Shown piece by piece: positions 21,892 to 31,282 of a stretch of 64,000 nt of DNA. Both the position numbers and the translations under genes were made by a program. Under the pieces are notes generated by a model, which saw nothing but the letters and a program-made list of their open reading frames with translations, was not told where the DNA came from and made no database searches. Source of the DNA: a bacterium (GTDB lineage: Bacteria; Bdellovibrionota; Bdellovibrionia; Bdellovibrionales; Bdellovibrionaceae); contig JAIELP010000006.1 of assembly GCA_019752925.1 (NCBI GenBank), positions 124,001 to 188,000 on the forward strand, given 5' to 3'. Positions within the stretch are counted from its first letter, which is position 1; each line of letters begins with the position of its first letter.

Positions 21892-24027
21892 GTGAAAACC
21901 CACCTATTTAAGAAATCAAAAGACCGGCTTTGGATCGCACTTATCGTGGTTGCTTTGGTTATTGAATGTGTGTGGTTACTTTCTGATTTAAATTTAATCT
22001 CACTTCCGTTCATTTCACAAAAAAAATCGGTCAGTAGTGGCGTAGAAGCTGGGTACGTGATGAAGGCCAAAGAAGATTTGCGCCGTCGTTCTGCCGACAG
22101 TCTGGTTTGGGAAAAGACCAACGAAAAAGATACCTTGTACTACCGGGACTCACTTCTGACTTTATCGGAAGGATCGGCTCGTTTGTATCTGAAAGATCAA
22201 ACTGAGCTGCAACTTTCGGAAAACACTCTTGTTACATTGGAAGAACCGGATGATAAGTCCACTTCAGAAATCAGACTTAGATTTTCGCGCGGAGATTTAC
22301 GAGCACGTAATCCCGTGGCCAGAGCTAATATAATTGGTGACGATTGGTTGGTAAATTTAGAACGTGGGGCAGAAGTTTCTCTTAGAAAAGACAAAGACTC
22401 TTACGAGTTTGAAGTTTTAGCCGGAAAAGCCTTTTTACAAACCACTCAAGGCCGTGAAGAAATGACTTCCGATAAAATTTTAAAATTGAATGAAGACAAA
22501 AATATTCAGCAGATCGAAAAAAGTTCAGTGCTTGAGTGGAATGATACAAAACCAATCAGAGTGTACAGTCTCGGTAATGAAGCCGATGTGACACTTCAGT
22601 GGAAGGGTGACGCCAAAAACCTGATTTTAAATAAAAGTGGCGAAACTGAAAAGTCGCAGCCGGTCTCAGCTGAAAGTGCAAAAGTTAACTTGCAACTTGG
22701 AAGTTATAAAGTACGTCTGGAGGGTGAGACTGGAATGTCGAAAGCCCGAGATGTAGAAATCTGGAAAGCTCCGCGTATTATTTTGAAAAAGCCCCTTCCA
22801 AGGGATCGTATAAAAGTAGGCGAGGAAATTGAATTTGTGTGGACGGGAGAGCCCGGTGTAAAAAGTTACCGTTTGAGTATTGGCGATCGTGTTGAAGAGG
22901 TAACTGAAAACTTCAAGTCAGTGCGTTTTGAACAAGAATCCGATTTACAATGGAAAGTTGAAGGCTTAGATGAAGACGGCAACGTGATTCCGGCCTCGTA
23001 TGAAAGTAAAGTATTCTTGCGAAACGAACCATTACAAGCTCCAAAACTTAAAACTCCGGTGATTAAATCTTCCGAACAAGAAAAACCTTCATCTGGGTTT
23101 CGTTGGTGGAGTTTATTTTTGAACAAAGCCTATGCGGCGGGCTTGGATGAAGTGACGTTTGAATGGGAAAAAGTGGACGGAGCCGAATTTTATATTTTAG
23201 AAATTTCCGGTGAGGCCGATTTTAGAAATTTATTAGAAACTCAGAATGTAAAATCGACGAGCTTTGTTTGGAAAAAGTATGATCGTAAAAAGCGTTATTA
23301 CTGGCGCGTAGCTTCGGGGGCTTCGGGCCGCCGTATGGGTTATTTTTCAGAGCCGCAGGAAGTAAAGCCAGAAAAGATTTCAGTAAAACCAATTGAAAAA
23401 GTTTTGCCAAAAGAAGAAAAAGCAATAATTGAAACTCCTCCAGAAGTAAATGAACCCGTAGCTACTCCGATGGAAATTCCTTCAGGTATTGGCTTAGCGT
23501 GGGCGCCAAGTTATAAACTGGCAAATATTAAAGGTGAATCCAATTCAAAAATTGGTCTGGGCGGCGGGGTAGTGGCTGGTGTTCTTTTTGAAATTAAAAA
23601 AAGTGAGTGGCATTTTCAAGCTTGGAATTCGTCGCAAGTATGGAAACCCACGCCAGAGAGTGAATTTCCTTTTCAAAAAAATCTTTCAATTAGTGAAACC
23701 CGTTTGAATCTTGTGAAAGATAATTACGGATTGGTTTTGCATCAGACATTTGTGCCGCTTAGGCTTACTGATGAGTCTATTTCATTTCAGAGTTTGTGGT
23801 TAGCCGGAGTTCGTTATCAGACAGATTTCTGGGGAGCAAATCTGGTTACTTCGGGAGCAGTTCACGAATTGAGCGCAGACTTGAGATTTAGAAATTATTT
23901 ATCTTCAGATACGTCAGGATTACGCTTTTTTTATGGCGGTGGCTTGGACGCAACTTATCAGTTACAGAAACAAGGCGGCGGTTATCAGATGAATTTAATT
24001 TTTCTTCTGGGTGCGGATAGTTTTTAA
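21892..24027 (+). CDS. FecR-domain cell-envelope protein with Fn3-like segments
   Basis: This 711-residue protein starts at GTG 21892. One N-terminal TM helix (about residues 13-32) anchors it. The FecR domain follows (about 70-200: LTLSEGSARLYLKDQTELQL, then RFSRGDLRARN). Two Ig/Fn3-like segments come next (about 270-340 and 420-470, each with WKVEG or YYWRVASG-type ends), and a C-terminal beta-rich domain (from about 500) ends in a hydrophobic strand. Proteins with this plan are common in Bdellovibrio-like bacteria. Its last 33 nt overlap the convergent glycine-rich protein gene. The function is not known. Confidence 0.75.
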   Translation: MKTHLFKKSKDRLWIALIVVALVIECVWLLSDLNLISLPFISQKKSVSSGVEAGYVMKAKEDLRRRSADSLVWEKTNEKDTLYYRDSLLTLSEGSARLYLKDQTELQLSENTLVTLEEPDDKSTSEIRLRFSRGDLRARNPVARANIIGDDWLVNLERGAEVSLRKDKDSYEFEVLAGKAFLQTTQGREEMTSDKILKLNEDKNIQQIEKSSVLEWNDTKPIRVYSLGNEADVTLQWKGDAKNLILNKSGETEKSQPVSAESAKVNLQLGSYKVRLEGETGMSKARDVEIWKAPRIILKKPLPRDRIKVGEEIEFVWTGEPGVKSYRLSIGDRVEEVTENFKSVRFEQESDLQWKVEGLDEDGNVIPASYESKVFLRNEPLQAPKLKTPVIKSSEQEKPSSGFRWWSLFLNKAYAAGLDEVTFEWEKVDGAEFYILEISGEADFRNLLETQNVKSTSFVWKKYDRKKRYYWRVASGASGRRMGYFSEPQEVKPEKISVKPIEKVLPKEEKAIIETPPEVNEPVATPMEIPSGIGLAWAPSYKLANIKGESNSKIGLGGGVVAGVLFEIKKSEWHFQAWNSSQVWKPTPESEFPFQKNLSISETRLNLVKDNYGLVLHQTFVPLRLTDESISFQSLWLAGVRYQTDFWGANLVTSGAVHELSADLRFRNYLSSDTSGLRFFYGGGLDATYQLQKQGGGYQMNLIFLLGADSF

Positions 24028-25572
24028 ACGCAGGCTTACTAAAAAGGGTAATAGAAAAAGTAGAAAAATTGTTAAGCTTGAGGTTGTAGAAGGTGGTGGT
24101 AGCCCATTGACACGGCCGCAGCCGCTCTTAAACTGAAAGTCTTCTTTAATACCAGGTGCATAATTAATCTGAACAGTATCAATTTGTGTGGGTGTTGTAG
24201 CATTAGAGTTAGTTAACGTAACACGGAATTTTAAGAAACGTCTTTTGTTTAATGTTGCAATTGAGCTTGATGGAAGCCAGCCAGAGCTGTCTGAAATAAA
24301 ACCATCGTTACTGCCAGATACCTCAAGCACAATGTCAGGGCTTGCTGGACTTACAGATATAGATTGAAATTCTGCAAGAGTTGAGGATGTGTCATACATT
24401 TTAGACAGAACCACTTGCGAGGCCGTGCTGTATTGAATTGTGCCCAGTGCAAGAAGTGAAGAGGCATGGCTTTCAGAACCGGCACCACTGAAAGTTGAGT
24501 AGTTGCTCCAGGTGCGTCCGAAAGCTCCGGCACCGCCGTCTCCGGCATTACCCGTAACTGTAACAGCACCTGTGCCAGCATTAACATCGATGTCGGTGCC
24601 GATATCGAGATGTAGATTTCCTGCGGTGAAAACTTTAACAGATCCACCGGCACCACCACCTCCGCCGCCGCCGTCGTTAGCTGTTCCGCCGTTTCCGCCG
24701 CGTGCTAAAATAAATCCGGTGTTTGAAACTGTAACGTTTCCTACTGCGTGAATAACAACAGTTCCACCACCTGCGCCGCCACCACCACCGCCTTCAGCAC
24801 TGGTTCCCGAGCCAGAGCCGCCACCGCCTCCCGGGCTGCCATTTAAAATACTAAAATCATGATTAGCACCAGTGGCTCCACTTCCGGCAGTACCGCCGGT
24901 GTTTGTAGCAGGGCTTGCTGAATTAGTTCCAATTACTCCGTTATTTCCAGAGTATGATCCGCCACCGCCACCACCTGAGCCCAGCGCAGCACCTACAAAG
25001 GAACCGCCGCCACCACCGCTGACGAGGCCAGTTAGCGGAAGTCCGCCGTTTCCGGAAGTGTTGTTGTTGCCGCCACGTCCACCATTAGAGCCGCCGCATC
25101 GTCCGATACCGCCGGCGCCACCTAATGCGCCTACTGCTGCTGATCCATTTCCGCCGCTGCAATTAATAGTTCCGTTTATGACGACAGTAGAAAGGCTGTA
25201 AATAACTAAAGGACCGTTAATGGCAGTAAGAGTGTAACCGCTATCTAGTGTAAAATTTGTAAAGTTAAGACTTGTGCGATCGAGAGCATTGATGGTGATT
25301 ACATTTCCCACAACTGTACCGAAATTAGCATAAGTGGAAACATTAAAAGAACCGTCGCTACCGTCACCAACGCTAAAATCGCCTGAAGTAACCGGGCCTG
25401 CAATGGCCTGATAGCCATTAATTTTAAGTGTAGGGTGAACAAAACCCGTTGCGGTATTCCAAACCGCAGTGGAGCTTTCTTTTTGCTGAGTCGTTAAAAA
25501 ACTTTCGGTAATAACTGCGGCCTGCGCCGGTAACGAGATCAGTAAAACAAAAAAAGCTAATTCATTTTTCAA
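23995..25572 (-). CDS. Glycine-rich exported protein with C-terminal hydrophobic anchor
   Basis: I favour the TTG at 25572, whose bases overlap the TGA of the upstream response regulator (TTGA); an ATG at 25614 lies inside that gene. The N-terminus KNELAFFVLLISLPAQA is then a clean signal peptide. The middle (about residues 140-345) is very glycine-rich with Ser, Ala and Asn. It is followed by a discoidin-like beta region and a C-terminal TM segment with basic tail (LTIFLLFLLPFLVSLRLK), as in sorted surface proteins. Coupling to a phosphorelay operon suggests co-regulation. Glycine-rich regions of this type may form repetitive surface structures; the function is unknown. Confidence 0.75.
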   Translation of the reverse strand: MKNELAFFVLLISLPAQAAVITESFLTTQQKESSTAVWNTATGFVHPTLKINGYQAIAGPVTSGDFSVGDGSDGSFNVSTYANFGTVVGNVITINALDRTSLNFTNFTLDSGYTLTAINGPLVIYSLSTVVINGTINCSGGNGSAAVGALGGAGGIGRCGGSNGGRGGNNNTSGNGGLPLTGLVSGGGGGSFVGAALGSGGGGGGSYSGNNGVIGTNSASPATNTGGTAGSGATGANHDFSILNGSPGGGGGSGSGTSAEGGGGGGAGGGTVVIHAVGNVTVSNTGFILARGGNGGTANDGGGGGGGAGGSVKVFTAGNLHLDIGTDIDVNAGTGAVTVTGNAGDGGAGAFGRTWSNYSTFSGAGSESHASSLLALGTIQYSTASQVVLSKMYDTSSTLAEFQSISVSPASPDIVLEVSGSNDGFISDSSGWLPSSSIATLNKRRFLKFRVTLTNSNATTPTQIDTVQINYAPGIKEDFQFKSGCGRVNGLPPPSTTSSLTIFLLFLLPFLVSLRLKTIRTQKKN

Positions 25573-25994
25573 GAAGCCGCTTTTTTTAATCGCCCTAATG
25601 TGAGAGCCTCCCAAACCTTATCTTTTAGTACGTCAGCACGAAATGGTTTTACAATATAGCAGTCTACTGCGTTGAGTTTGGCTTTGGTGATTTTCATTCG
25701 TTCTTGAGATTGCTGGCTGGTTACCATAATAAAAGGAGTAGCGTGGCGCACTTTATGACTGCGCACAGCTCTTAACAGAGCTAGGCCGTCAGTTTTTGGC
25801 ATTTCCCAGTCGGAAATAATAAGATCGATTCGTTTAATAGAATCAAGAACGTGGCCGTATGCTTCGGCACCGTCACCGGCTTCTATAAAATTCATGAAAC
25901 CAAACATGATTAAGTAATTTTTAATGACGTTTCGCGTTTCAATGTCGTCATCAACGATCATTATTACGGTTCTTTCAAAATTAATGTCAGCCAT
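25569..25994 (-). CDS. CheY-like single-domain response regulator
   Basis: This is a 141-residue receiver domain only. Acidic residues D15-D17 (IMIVDDD), the phosphoacceptor D62 in ISDWEMPKTDG, the Thr/Ser of MVTSQQS and the Lys of IVKPF are all present. It is the third gene of an operon that runs from a Cache sensor kinase (start 29381) through a receiver-kinase hybrid; it overlaps the latter by 8 nt. It likely takes phosphate from one of these kinases. The next gene begins on its stop codon. Confidence 0.92.
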   Translation of the reverse strand: MADINFERTVIMIVDDDIETRNVIKNYLIMFGFMNFIEAGDGAEAYGHVLDSIKRIDLIISDWEMPKTDGLALLRAVRSHKVRHATPFIMVTSQQSQERMKITKAKLNAVDCYIVKPFRADVLKDKVWEALTLGRLKKAAS

Positions 25995-27300
25995 TTTTAG
26001 TCTCCACCTTAATTGGAATGCGGATCACAATCTCCAGCCCCTTAACAGGGTGGTTTGCCAGAGAGAATTCACCGTTATGTTCTACTTCAATTATTTCTTT
26101 ACATATAGCGAGCCCTAAGCCAGTACCTTGTTGCCCTTTTGTTGTATAAAACGGGTTCATTACAAAAGGCAGGACATCTTTGGGAATTCCGGGGCCATGA
26201 TCGCGAATGCGAACTTCGGCCCAAGCTTCTGAAAGATCCTCTGAAAAAGATTTAGCAACAGATAAATCAATTTGTCCGGACGAATTCATTGCATGGGATG
26301 AGTTGGTAAAAAGATTAATGAAAACCTGAATTAAAGAGTGATGATCTCCAACGATATCGCACTGGTGGTTTTTAATCCAAGTGACTTTAATATTGCGCTT
26401 TTTGAACTCGTAAGTCATTAAATCTGCAGATTCATTTATACACTGATTGAGATTAACCGGCTTTTCATCACTTTTAGATTCGGAAGGATTATTGAGTTTT
26501 TTAAATTTATCTAATACAGACGTGGCCGTTTCGCCTGCTTTCAGAATTGTTTTCAGCGACTGATGCATTTGATGCAAATCATTTTTATGAAGAGCAATTT
26601 CGGCGTGGCCTATAATATGCTGAAGAAGATTTCCGAATTCATGAGCTACGCTTCGTCCGACAGCAGCCACCACATTTGTACGTTCACCTTGGCGAAGTAG
26701 ATTTGAGGCTTCGGCCAGTTGTTCTTCTTGCCTTTTTTGCTGTTCTTTTAAATTCCACAGCGAAACCGTATTGCGGGCCTTTTGCAAAATAGAACCGTCA
26801 GAAAAAGGTTTATTGATGTAATCCCAGCGGTCTAGGTTATCAGCGCCCAAGATTTGCTGAATTGAATCGACGCTGCGATCTTGATAAGCAGTTACAAAAA
26901 CTGCAAATATTTTTGAATCTAAAAGCTGAACTTGCCGAACAAGTTCTATACCGTCTATATCACTTCCGAGTAATACGTCGAAAAAACCCATTGCAAAGGG
27001 ATTGTTTTGTTCTACGGATTTACGTACGAGCGCAAGGGCTTCGGCCGGTGTTCTGGCCCAAACCACTTCAAAGTTGTCTTGTTTTTTTTCAGAGCTTTCA
27101 ATGGGCACAGCAGTGGTTGTTTTTTGACGACTAGAGCGATGAAGGGGAACAACGTTAGTTACCGGAGAAAGAATATTTTTAATTCCCTCTGCAATAGCAG
27201 GCTCGTCTTCCACAATTAAAATGCGCCGGTTGCTTTCCTCAAGTAAAGCCGGTCGCGGCTCTAAAGAATATGAATTTAGTTTTTTAGCCCATTGACTCAT
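25987..27300 (-). CDS. Receiver-histidine kinase hybrid (cytoplasmic)
   Basis: This 437-residue protein begins with a response-regulator receiver (about residues 27-180; RILIVEDEPA and GFFDVLLGSDIDG). The receiver has an insertion of about 40 residues after the first helix (Pro/Ser-rich, 50-75). A coiled-coil linker, a HisKA-like dimerisation domain (phosphoacceptor His in VAHEFGNLLQHI) and a HATPase_c domain (DHGPGIPKDV, GTGLGLAI) follow. There is no TM, so it is cytoplasmic. Its ATG overlaps the stop of the membrane kinase (27297-27300), so input may come from that kinase in a phosphorelay. Confidence 0.9.
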   Translation of the reverse strand: MSQWAKKLNSYSLEPRPALLEESNRRILIVEDEPAIAEGIKNILSPVTNVVPLHRSSRQKTTTAVPIESSEKKQDNFEVVWARTPAEALALVRKSVEQNNPFAMGFFDVLLGSDIDGIELVRQVQLLDSKIFAVFVTAYQDRSVDSIQQILGADNLDRWDYINKPFSDGSILQKARNTVSLWNLKEQQKRQEEQLAEASNLLRQGERTNVVAAVGRSVAHEFGNLLQHIIGHAEIALHKNDLHQMHQSLKTILKAGETATSVLDKFKKLNNPSESKSDEKPVNLNQCINESADLMTYEFKKRNIKVTWIKNHQCDIVGDHHSLIQVFINLFTNSSHAMNSSGQIDLSVAKSFSEDLSEAWAEVRIRDHGPGIPKDVLPFVMNPFYTTKGQQGTGLGLAICKEIIEVEHNGEFSLANHPVKGLEIVIRIPIKVETKNG

Positions 27301-29381
27301 GCGGCACCTTCTTTAATAGAAGAAATTTTTTTAGGCAAAGTTATTCTAAAAGTGGTTTTGACATAAGGATCAGAAGATACAAACTCAATATCTCCGCCAT
27401 GCGCTCTGATAAAGCGGCGACTGATACCAAGCCCCAAGCCGGTACCTTCATCGCCAGATTTGGTTGTGAATTGTTTTTCAAAAAGCATTTTTTGGTAGAT
27501 TTCAGGAACGCCGGGCCCATTATCTGAAATTTCAATGCTAATGCGGTCGTCCGCAGAAAAAGTGCTTATTTTAAGGTGATAATGCATATCACGCTGCGAG
27601 TGTTTGATAGCTTGCAAAGAGTTACGCATTAGGTTTGTAACAGCCTGAATAAATTCATCACGGTCGACTTCCACTGAATCGGGTTCAGCTGTAAAAATTT
27701 CGTTTAGGCTTACGCTGCTTTCGGTAAATAAATCGGCCATAATATTACGACAGTCAATGAGTAGATTATTAACAGAATGCGATTTTACATCTGAGTTGAG
27801 ACTGCTGAGTTTTCGCATGCCGCTGATAATTTTGTTAATGCGGCCACTTTCCTGCTGTAGGAATTTAACATCGCCATCAATAGTTTGAAGTAAATTTTCA
27901 AAACTGTCCTGCACATGTTTCAAGTTATGCAGATCTTCTTGCCACAGATTGATGCTTTCATCTACCTGAGACTTTTGTTCCCAGCTTTGCACTAATAAAG
28001 GGAAGCCGCCGTTACTGTGATCTTGTTTCCAGCTGTGGAAAATGTCTTTCATTAAATTTAATTGAGGCTCAATTTGTGTGTGTACACGTTTTTCAATACC
28101 ACTCAGGCGGGTTAACATTCCTGTGAGAGGATTTAAAACTTCGTGTGCAGCTCGCCCGGCAATTTCGCCGGCTGAAGCCAGTCTAGTAGTTTTAAGTAGG
28201 GCTTCTTGGGCTTCTTTAACAGCGCGGTTTTGAATTTCAAGTTGAAGTGTGCGGTCTTTAACTTTTTTATCGAGGTCTCGGTTTATTTCCTGTAAGTCAT
28301 CGCGTGATTGTTTCAGATCCCGGATCATTTGATTAAACGAAGTGGCTAAAAGCTGAGTTTCATCTTTAGATTTGACTTCTATATTTGTAGAGAGGTCACC
28401 GCCGGAAACTTTTTCCATACCTTCAACCAAAATTGAAATGGGTTCGGTCAAAGAGCGTGATAGCAAGAAAGCAAAAAGTAATGAAAGTGTAACCGCAATT
28501 AGTGCAAAAGAAACAGAGCGAGATACCAGCTGATAAACAGCCGAAAAAGCTTCACCCTGAGAGGCTCGCGCTAGAACAAATATTTTTCCTCGATAGCTGC
28601 GGGAAAATGCTCCCAGATACGAAGATGATTCATCATTAAAAGTAGCCACACTTAGATTAACTTTTGATTGTTGAGCTGTTTTGAAAAGAGGATTTTCGCT
28701 GAAATCACCAGCTTGTTTCAGCTTTTCAAAATCAGGATGAATCAATAAACGACCATTATGATCTAAAACTGAAACCTCACTAACCTTAACATAGCTTAAA
28801 GCTTTTAAAATTTTGTCAGGCTTAATATAACCAATGACCGCCAAGTGATCTGTCGGCTGACCTTTGTTGTCTTCAACAACTACGCTTCGCCCGTAACCTA
28901 TCAATGGTGCGCCTCCCTCTACAGAAGCATTCCAGAAGTGTTCACCATTTTTTAAAATTTCATTAAAAGGTATTTTCCTTTGATTATGTAAAGTGTCTTC
29001 AAAAAAAGAATTTTTCAAACCATAGGTTTCAAGATATTTTTTATTTGTAAAATTTTTAATAACCGCTGTTTGATTTTGGCGGTAGAGAGATGCGTATACA
29101 ACCTCAGAGTCGTCAGAAAAAAGATTGTCGCTAATTGATTGCAGTGATCCATGGCTTGAAAGTAAGGCAAATAATTTAAATTTATCAGAAACACCTTTGA
29201 ACTCGGTTTCAAACTCTACTGAAAGATTGGAAACCATGCTTCGATTAAGGTCGAAAACCAGTTCAGTTTTGTCTGTTTTGAAAACTTCGACAGCAATCAG
29301 TAAATATACAACCAAACACGAAACGAGAAGTAAGCTCATCACGCCAAGAAATTTGCTGCGAATTGAAAAAAAACCCTTCAT
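27297..29381 (-). CDS. Membrane sensor histidine kinase with periplasmic Cache-like domain and HAMP
   Basis: This is a 694-residue protein. TM1 (about 10-30) and TM2 (about 285-308) enclose a periplasmic region of about 250 residues resembling a dCache sensor (VSEVSVLDHNGRLLIHPDF is typical). A HAMP domain (LTEPISILVEGMEKVSGGDL), a long coiled coil, a HisKA-like segment with His in AAHEVLNPLTGML, and HATPase_c (DNGPGVPEIYQ, GTGLGLGISRR) follow. It heads the four-gene phosphorelay operon that ends in the glycine-rich exported protein. The ligand is unknown; dCache domains often bind small metabolites. Confidence 0.9.
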   Translation of the reverse strand: MKGFFSIRSKFLGVMSLLLVSCLVVYLLIAVEVFKTDKTELVFDLNRSMVSNLSVEFETEFKGVSDKFKLFALLSSHGSLQSISDNLFSDDSEVVYASLYRQNQTAVIKNFTNKKYLETYGLKNSFFEDTLHNQRKIPFNEILKNGEHFWNASVEGGAPLIGYGRSVVVEDNKGQPTDHLAVIGYIKPDKILKALSYVKVSEVSVLDHNGRLLIHPDFEKLKQAGDFSENPLFKTAQQSKVNLSVATFNDESSSYLGAFSRSYRGKIFVLARASQGEAFSAVYQLVSRSVSFALIAVTLSLLFAFLLSRSLTEPISILVEGMEKVSGGDLSTNIEVKSKDETQLLATSFNQMIRDLKQSRDDLQEINRDLDKKVKDRTLQLEIQNRAVKEAQEALLKTTRLASAGEIAGRAAHEVLNPLTGMLTRLSGIEKRVHTQIEPQLNLMKDIFHSWKQDHSNGGFPLLVQSWEQKSQVDESINLWQEDLHNLKHVQDSFENLLQTIDGDVKFLQQESGRINKIISGMRKLSSLNSDVKSHSVNNLLIDCRNIMADLFTESSVSLNEIFTAEPDSVEVDRDEFIQAVTNLMRNSLQAIKHSQRDMHYHLKISTFSADDRISIEISDNGPGVPEIYQKMLFEKQFTTKSGDEGTGLGLGISRRFIRAHGGDIEFVSSDPYVKTTFRITLPKKISSIKEGAA

Positions 29382-29481
29382 ATAACAACGTCCCGTTAAA
29401 ACTTTTAATCCTTATATTTCAACTACTTATCGACAGAAACGAGCTGCAAATTGAGAGCAAAATTACATTTTAGTCCTGTAA

Positions 29482-30663
29482 TTAGCGGGGAGTTCGAAAA
29501 GCTCTTTCGTCGCTGATGGCATTCTGCCCTCTGGAGCTGCTAGAGAGCGCTTGTACGCTATAAAGTGTATTAGGCAGTAAACCACTAATTGTTAGAGTAT
29601 GACTTTGTTCCAAATTGGGATCGACTGAGGTCAAAGTTTGTACGCCTGTTGTAATATTTTTTGAAGATCCCTGGCTGGTTGCTGGAATATTTGTAGTCCA
29701 CGATAGTACAACACTATTTCGTGTAATGCCTGAAATTGTAAAGTTACTGATTGCAAGTGGATCTTCGGTAGGAACGCACGGATTATTTTGCTGTGCGGGA
29801 AAGTAGTAATTGTCGTTTTCAAGAACTTTCCAGTTACGCGCTAAAAGTTCGTAAAAAGGCGCCTTCGCTGTTACGGGATCTTTGGTAGAGTCAAAAAACA
29901 AACTATTGCCCTGTTGATTACAAAAGGCATCGTTCACTGGATTTGTGTCGTTAACTCCATCGGGCCAAGGGCGCCACATCGCCACTAACGAAATATGAAA
30001 TCGTGGCCCTTGATAGTATTCCATTATCATCGGAATTTTGGTGTTGTGATCCAGGTAAACAGGTTCTGTGGCGCAAGCCATTCTGGTAGGGTGTGTGCCA
30101 TCATTATTCACTACAATTTTATATCCACCGTTACCGTCCGGAATTTTTAACAGCGCACCGTCGTCTGCCAGAGTAGCAAGTTGGTAATATCCGGGGTTTT
30201 CATTGGCCGCTAGTTGTAGCTGGGACTCCATACGTACGGCAAAATACTCATATAAAGTGTCGCCGTTTTCAGTCTGAATAAGATTTCCGGCCTGTGTCGT
30301 GAAGCCACGATCAAACGGACGGGTTGGAATAAAAAGGCGATCTAAATAAATAGTGGCCGGAACGATAGTAGCATTGTTAATAATATCTGTAATATTGTTA
30401 TAGCGTGGTTGATCATCAGTTAGATAAAGCAGATTTCCCACTAAGCCCCTATCGCGAGCCTGCGGTGAATTTGTCTGAAATGGATCACAAATATTGCGTA
30501 CAGGATCTGTAGGGTTTTCAGGAGAGTTAGGATCGCTTACTACTGTAGAGCCACTTTCCGAGCCGGTTTGGGTTCCATCTAAAAGGCATCCTGAAATTAT
30601 AAATGATGATATAATTATAAATAGGGTCGCGCTTAAATGTCTTAAACCCATAAACGTCCACAT
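29482..30663 (-). CDS. Lipoprotein with C-terminal fibronectin type III domain
   Basis: This is a 393-residue protein with a lipoprotein signal (IIISSFIISGCLLDG; lipobox Cys about residue 26). A Ser/Thr/Pro-rich linker, then a beta-rich domain with several aromatic/Gly motifs (about 60-290), lead to a C-terminal Fn3 domain (about 300-393: ISGITRNSVVLSWTTNIPA, LTISGLLPNTLYSVQALS). It is likely held in the outer or inner membrane and faces the periplasm or surface. Starts at residue 1 or 5 are equally possible. No enzyme motif is seen. The operon neighbours do not suggest a role. Confidence 0.75.
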   Translation of the reverse strand: MWTFMGLRHLSATLFIIISSFIISGCLLDGTQTGSESGSTVVSDPNSPENPTDPVRNICDPFQTNSPQARDRGLVGNLLYLTDDQPRYNNITDIINNATIVPATIYLDRLFIPTRPFDRGFTTQAGNLIQTENGDTLYEYFAVRMESQLQLAANENPGYYQLATLADDGALLKIPDGNGGYKIVVNNDGTHPTRMACATEPVYLDHNTKIPMIMEYYQGPRFHISLVAMWRPWPDGVNDTNPVNDAFCNQQGNSLFFDSTKDPVTAKAPFYELLARNWKVLENDNYYFPAQQNNPCVPTEDPLAISNFTISGITRNSVVLSWTTNIPATSQGSSKNITTGVQTLTSVDPNLEQSHTLTISGLLPNTLYSVQALSSSSRGQNAISDERAFRTPR

Positions 30664-30771
30664 AATATTAATTGTATCAAAAGTTTTAAACTTAAAAGAA
30701 AAATATCTTAAGGAGTTTCAAAGTAGAGCCATTTAGCGAAAAGGGTGAATCATAGTGAGATAAAAAACAAA

Positions 30772-30798
30772 AACGCCGGGTTATTCCCAGCGTTTTTT
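30772..30798. terminator. Bidirectional rho-independent terminator
   Basis: AACGCCGGG (30772-30780), a 5-nt loop and CCCAGCGTT (30786-30794) form a 9-bp stem with one G-T pair. A T-run follows on the plus strand and an A-run precedes it, so it can work both ways. On the minus strand it ends the 24-codon ORF transcript. Confidence 0.85.
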
Positions 30799-30824
30799 AA
30801 CTTTTCCGAAGTTTAGAGAACAAA

Positions 30825-30899
30825 CTATTGGGGTGGTGCAGTGCCGGGAAGATTACATAATTCCAATCTAACATAGTGTCTTCGGATAACTTTAATCAC
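30825..30899 (-). CDS. Small 24-residue ORF with perfect Shine-Dalgarno
   Basis: On the minus strand AGGAGG (30905-30910) sits 5 nt before GTG 30899. The ORF encodes MIKVIRRHYVRLELCNLPGTAPPQ, split here as MIKVIRRHYVRL and ELCNLPGTAPPQ, and ends with TAG at 30825. A terminator hairpin begins 31 nt later. It is basic at the N-terminus, has one Cys and ends Pro-rich; it matches nothing I know. It could be a small protein, a signal peptide-like product or a leader peptide. Conservation in related genomes is the missing evidence. Confidence 0.45.
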   Translation of the reverse strand: MIKVIRRHYVRLELCNLPGTAPPQ

Positions 30900-30910
30900 A
30901 CGTTCCTCCT

Positions 30911-30990
30911 AAGTATTTTACCGGCAAGAGTTTCGAACCTCTGAGTACCGACTCTCTTTTCAAGGAGACTATCGGCTGCAGGTAGTAATT
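30911..30990 (-). ncRNA. Folded leader with tRNA-like T-loop upstream of the small ORF
   Basis: Read on the minus strand, CCGA-TCTC / GAGA-TCGG forms one arm whose loop reads CTTGAAAA. The next arm is AGAG-GTTCGAAA-CTCT, whose GGTTCGAAAC loop looks like a tRNA T-loop. A CCGGTAAAA stretch then leads to the AGGAGG of the 24-codon ORF. There is no proper acceptor or D-arm, so it is not a working tRNA. It may be a tRNA-mimic control element, a riboswitch-like leader or a decayed tRNA. Confidence 0.4.
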
Positions 30991-31282
30991 TATCGGAATG
31001 AAGTTGAAAAATTTAATAGGCAAAAATGAGAATTTTTATTCTTCTCAATGCGAGGCGGGCTAAGGTATTGAAACATGCGAAAAGTTTAAATATAAAATAA
31101 ATTTAATTTTTTAGGTTGATTTTATATTTGGCTTAATAAAGTGGAAAAGCGCCATTGAATAGATTAAACACTAAGCATAACAAGAGCATTTTTCAAACAA
31201 TTGCTTATAAATGCTTTAGTTTGTTGCAGAACTCTGAAATTTAGGTATATAAGTCGGATTCAGTTTACTGAGGGAGCTTATA

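Noticed and set aside
24503..25201. Two proline-rich plus-strand ORFs
   Set aside because: They are antisense shadows of the glycine-rich coding region: GGN codons read as proline on the other strand. No ribosome sites.
30911..30990. Possible tRNA (minus strand, T-loop GGTTCGAAAC, loop reading CTTGAAAA)
   Set aside because: The anticodon arm would have a 4-bp stem with an 8-nt loop, and no 7-bp acceptor stem or D-arm can be formed. Kept only as a tRNA-like leader.
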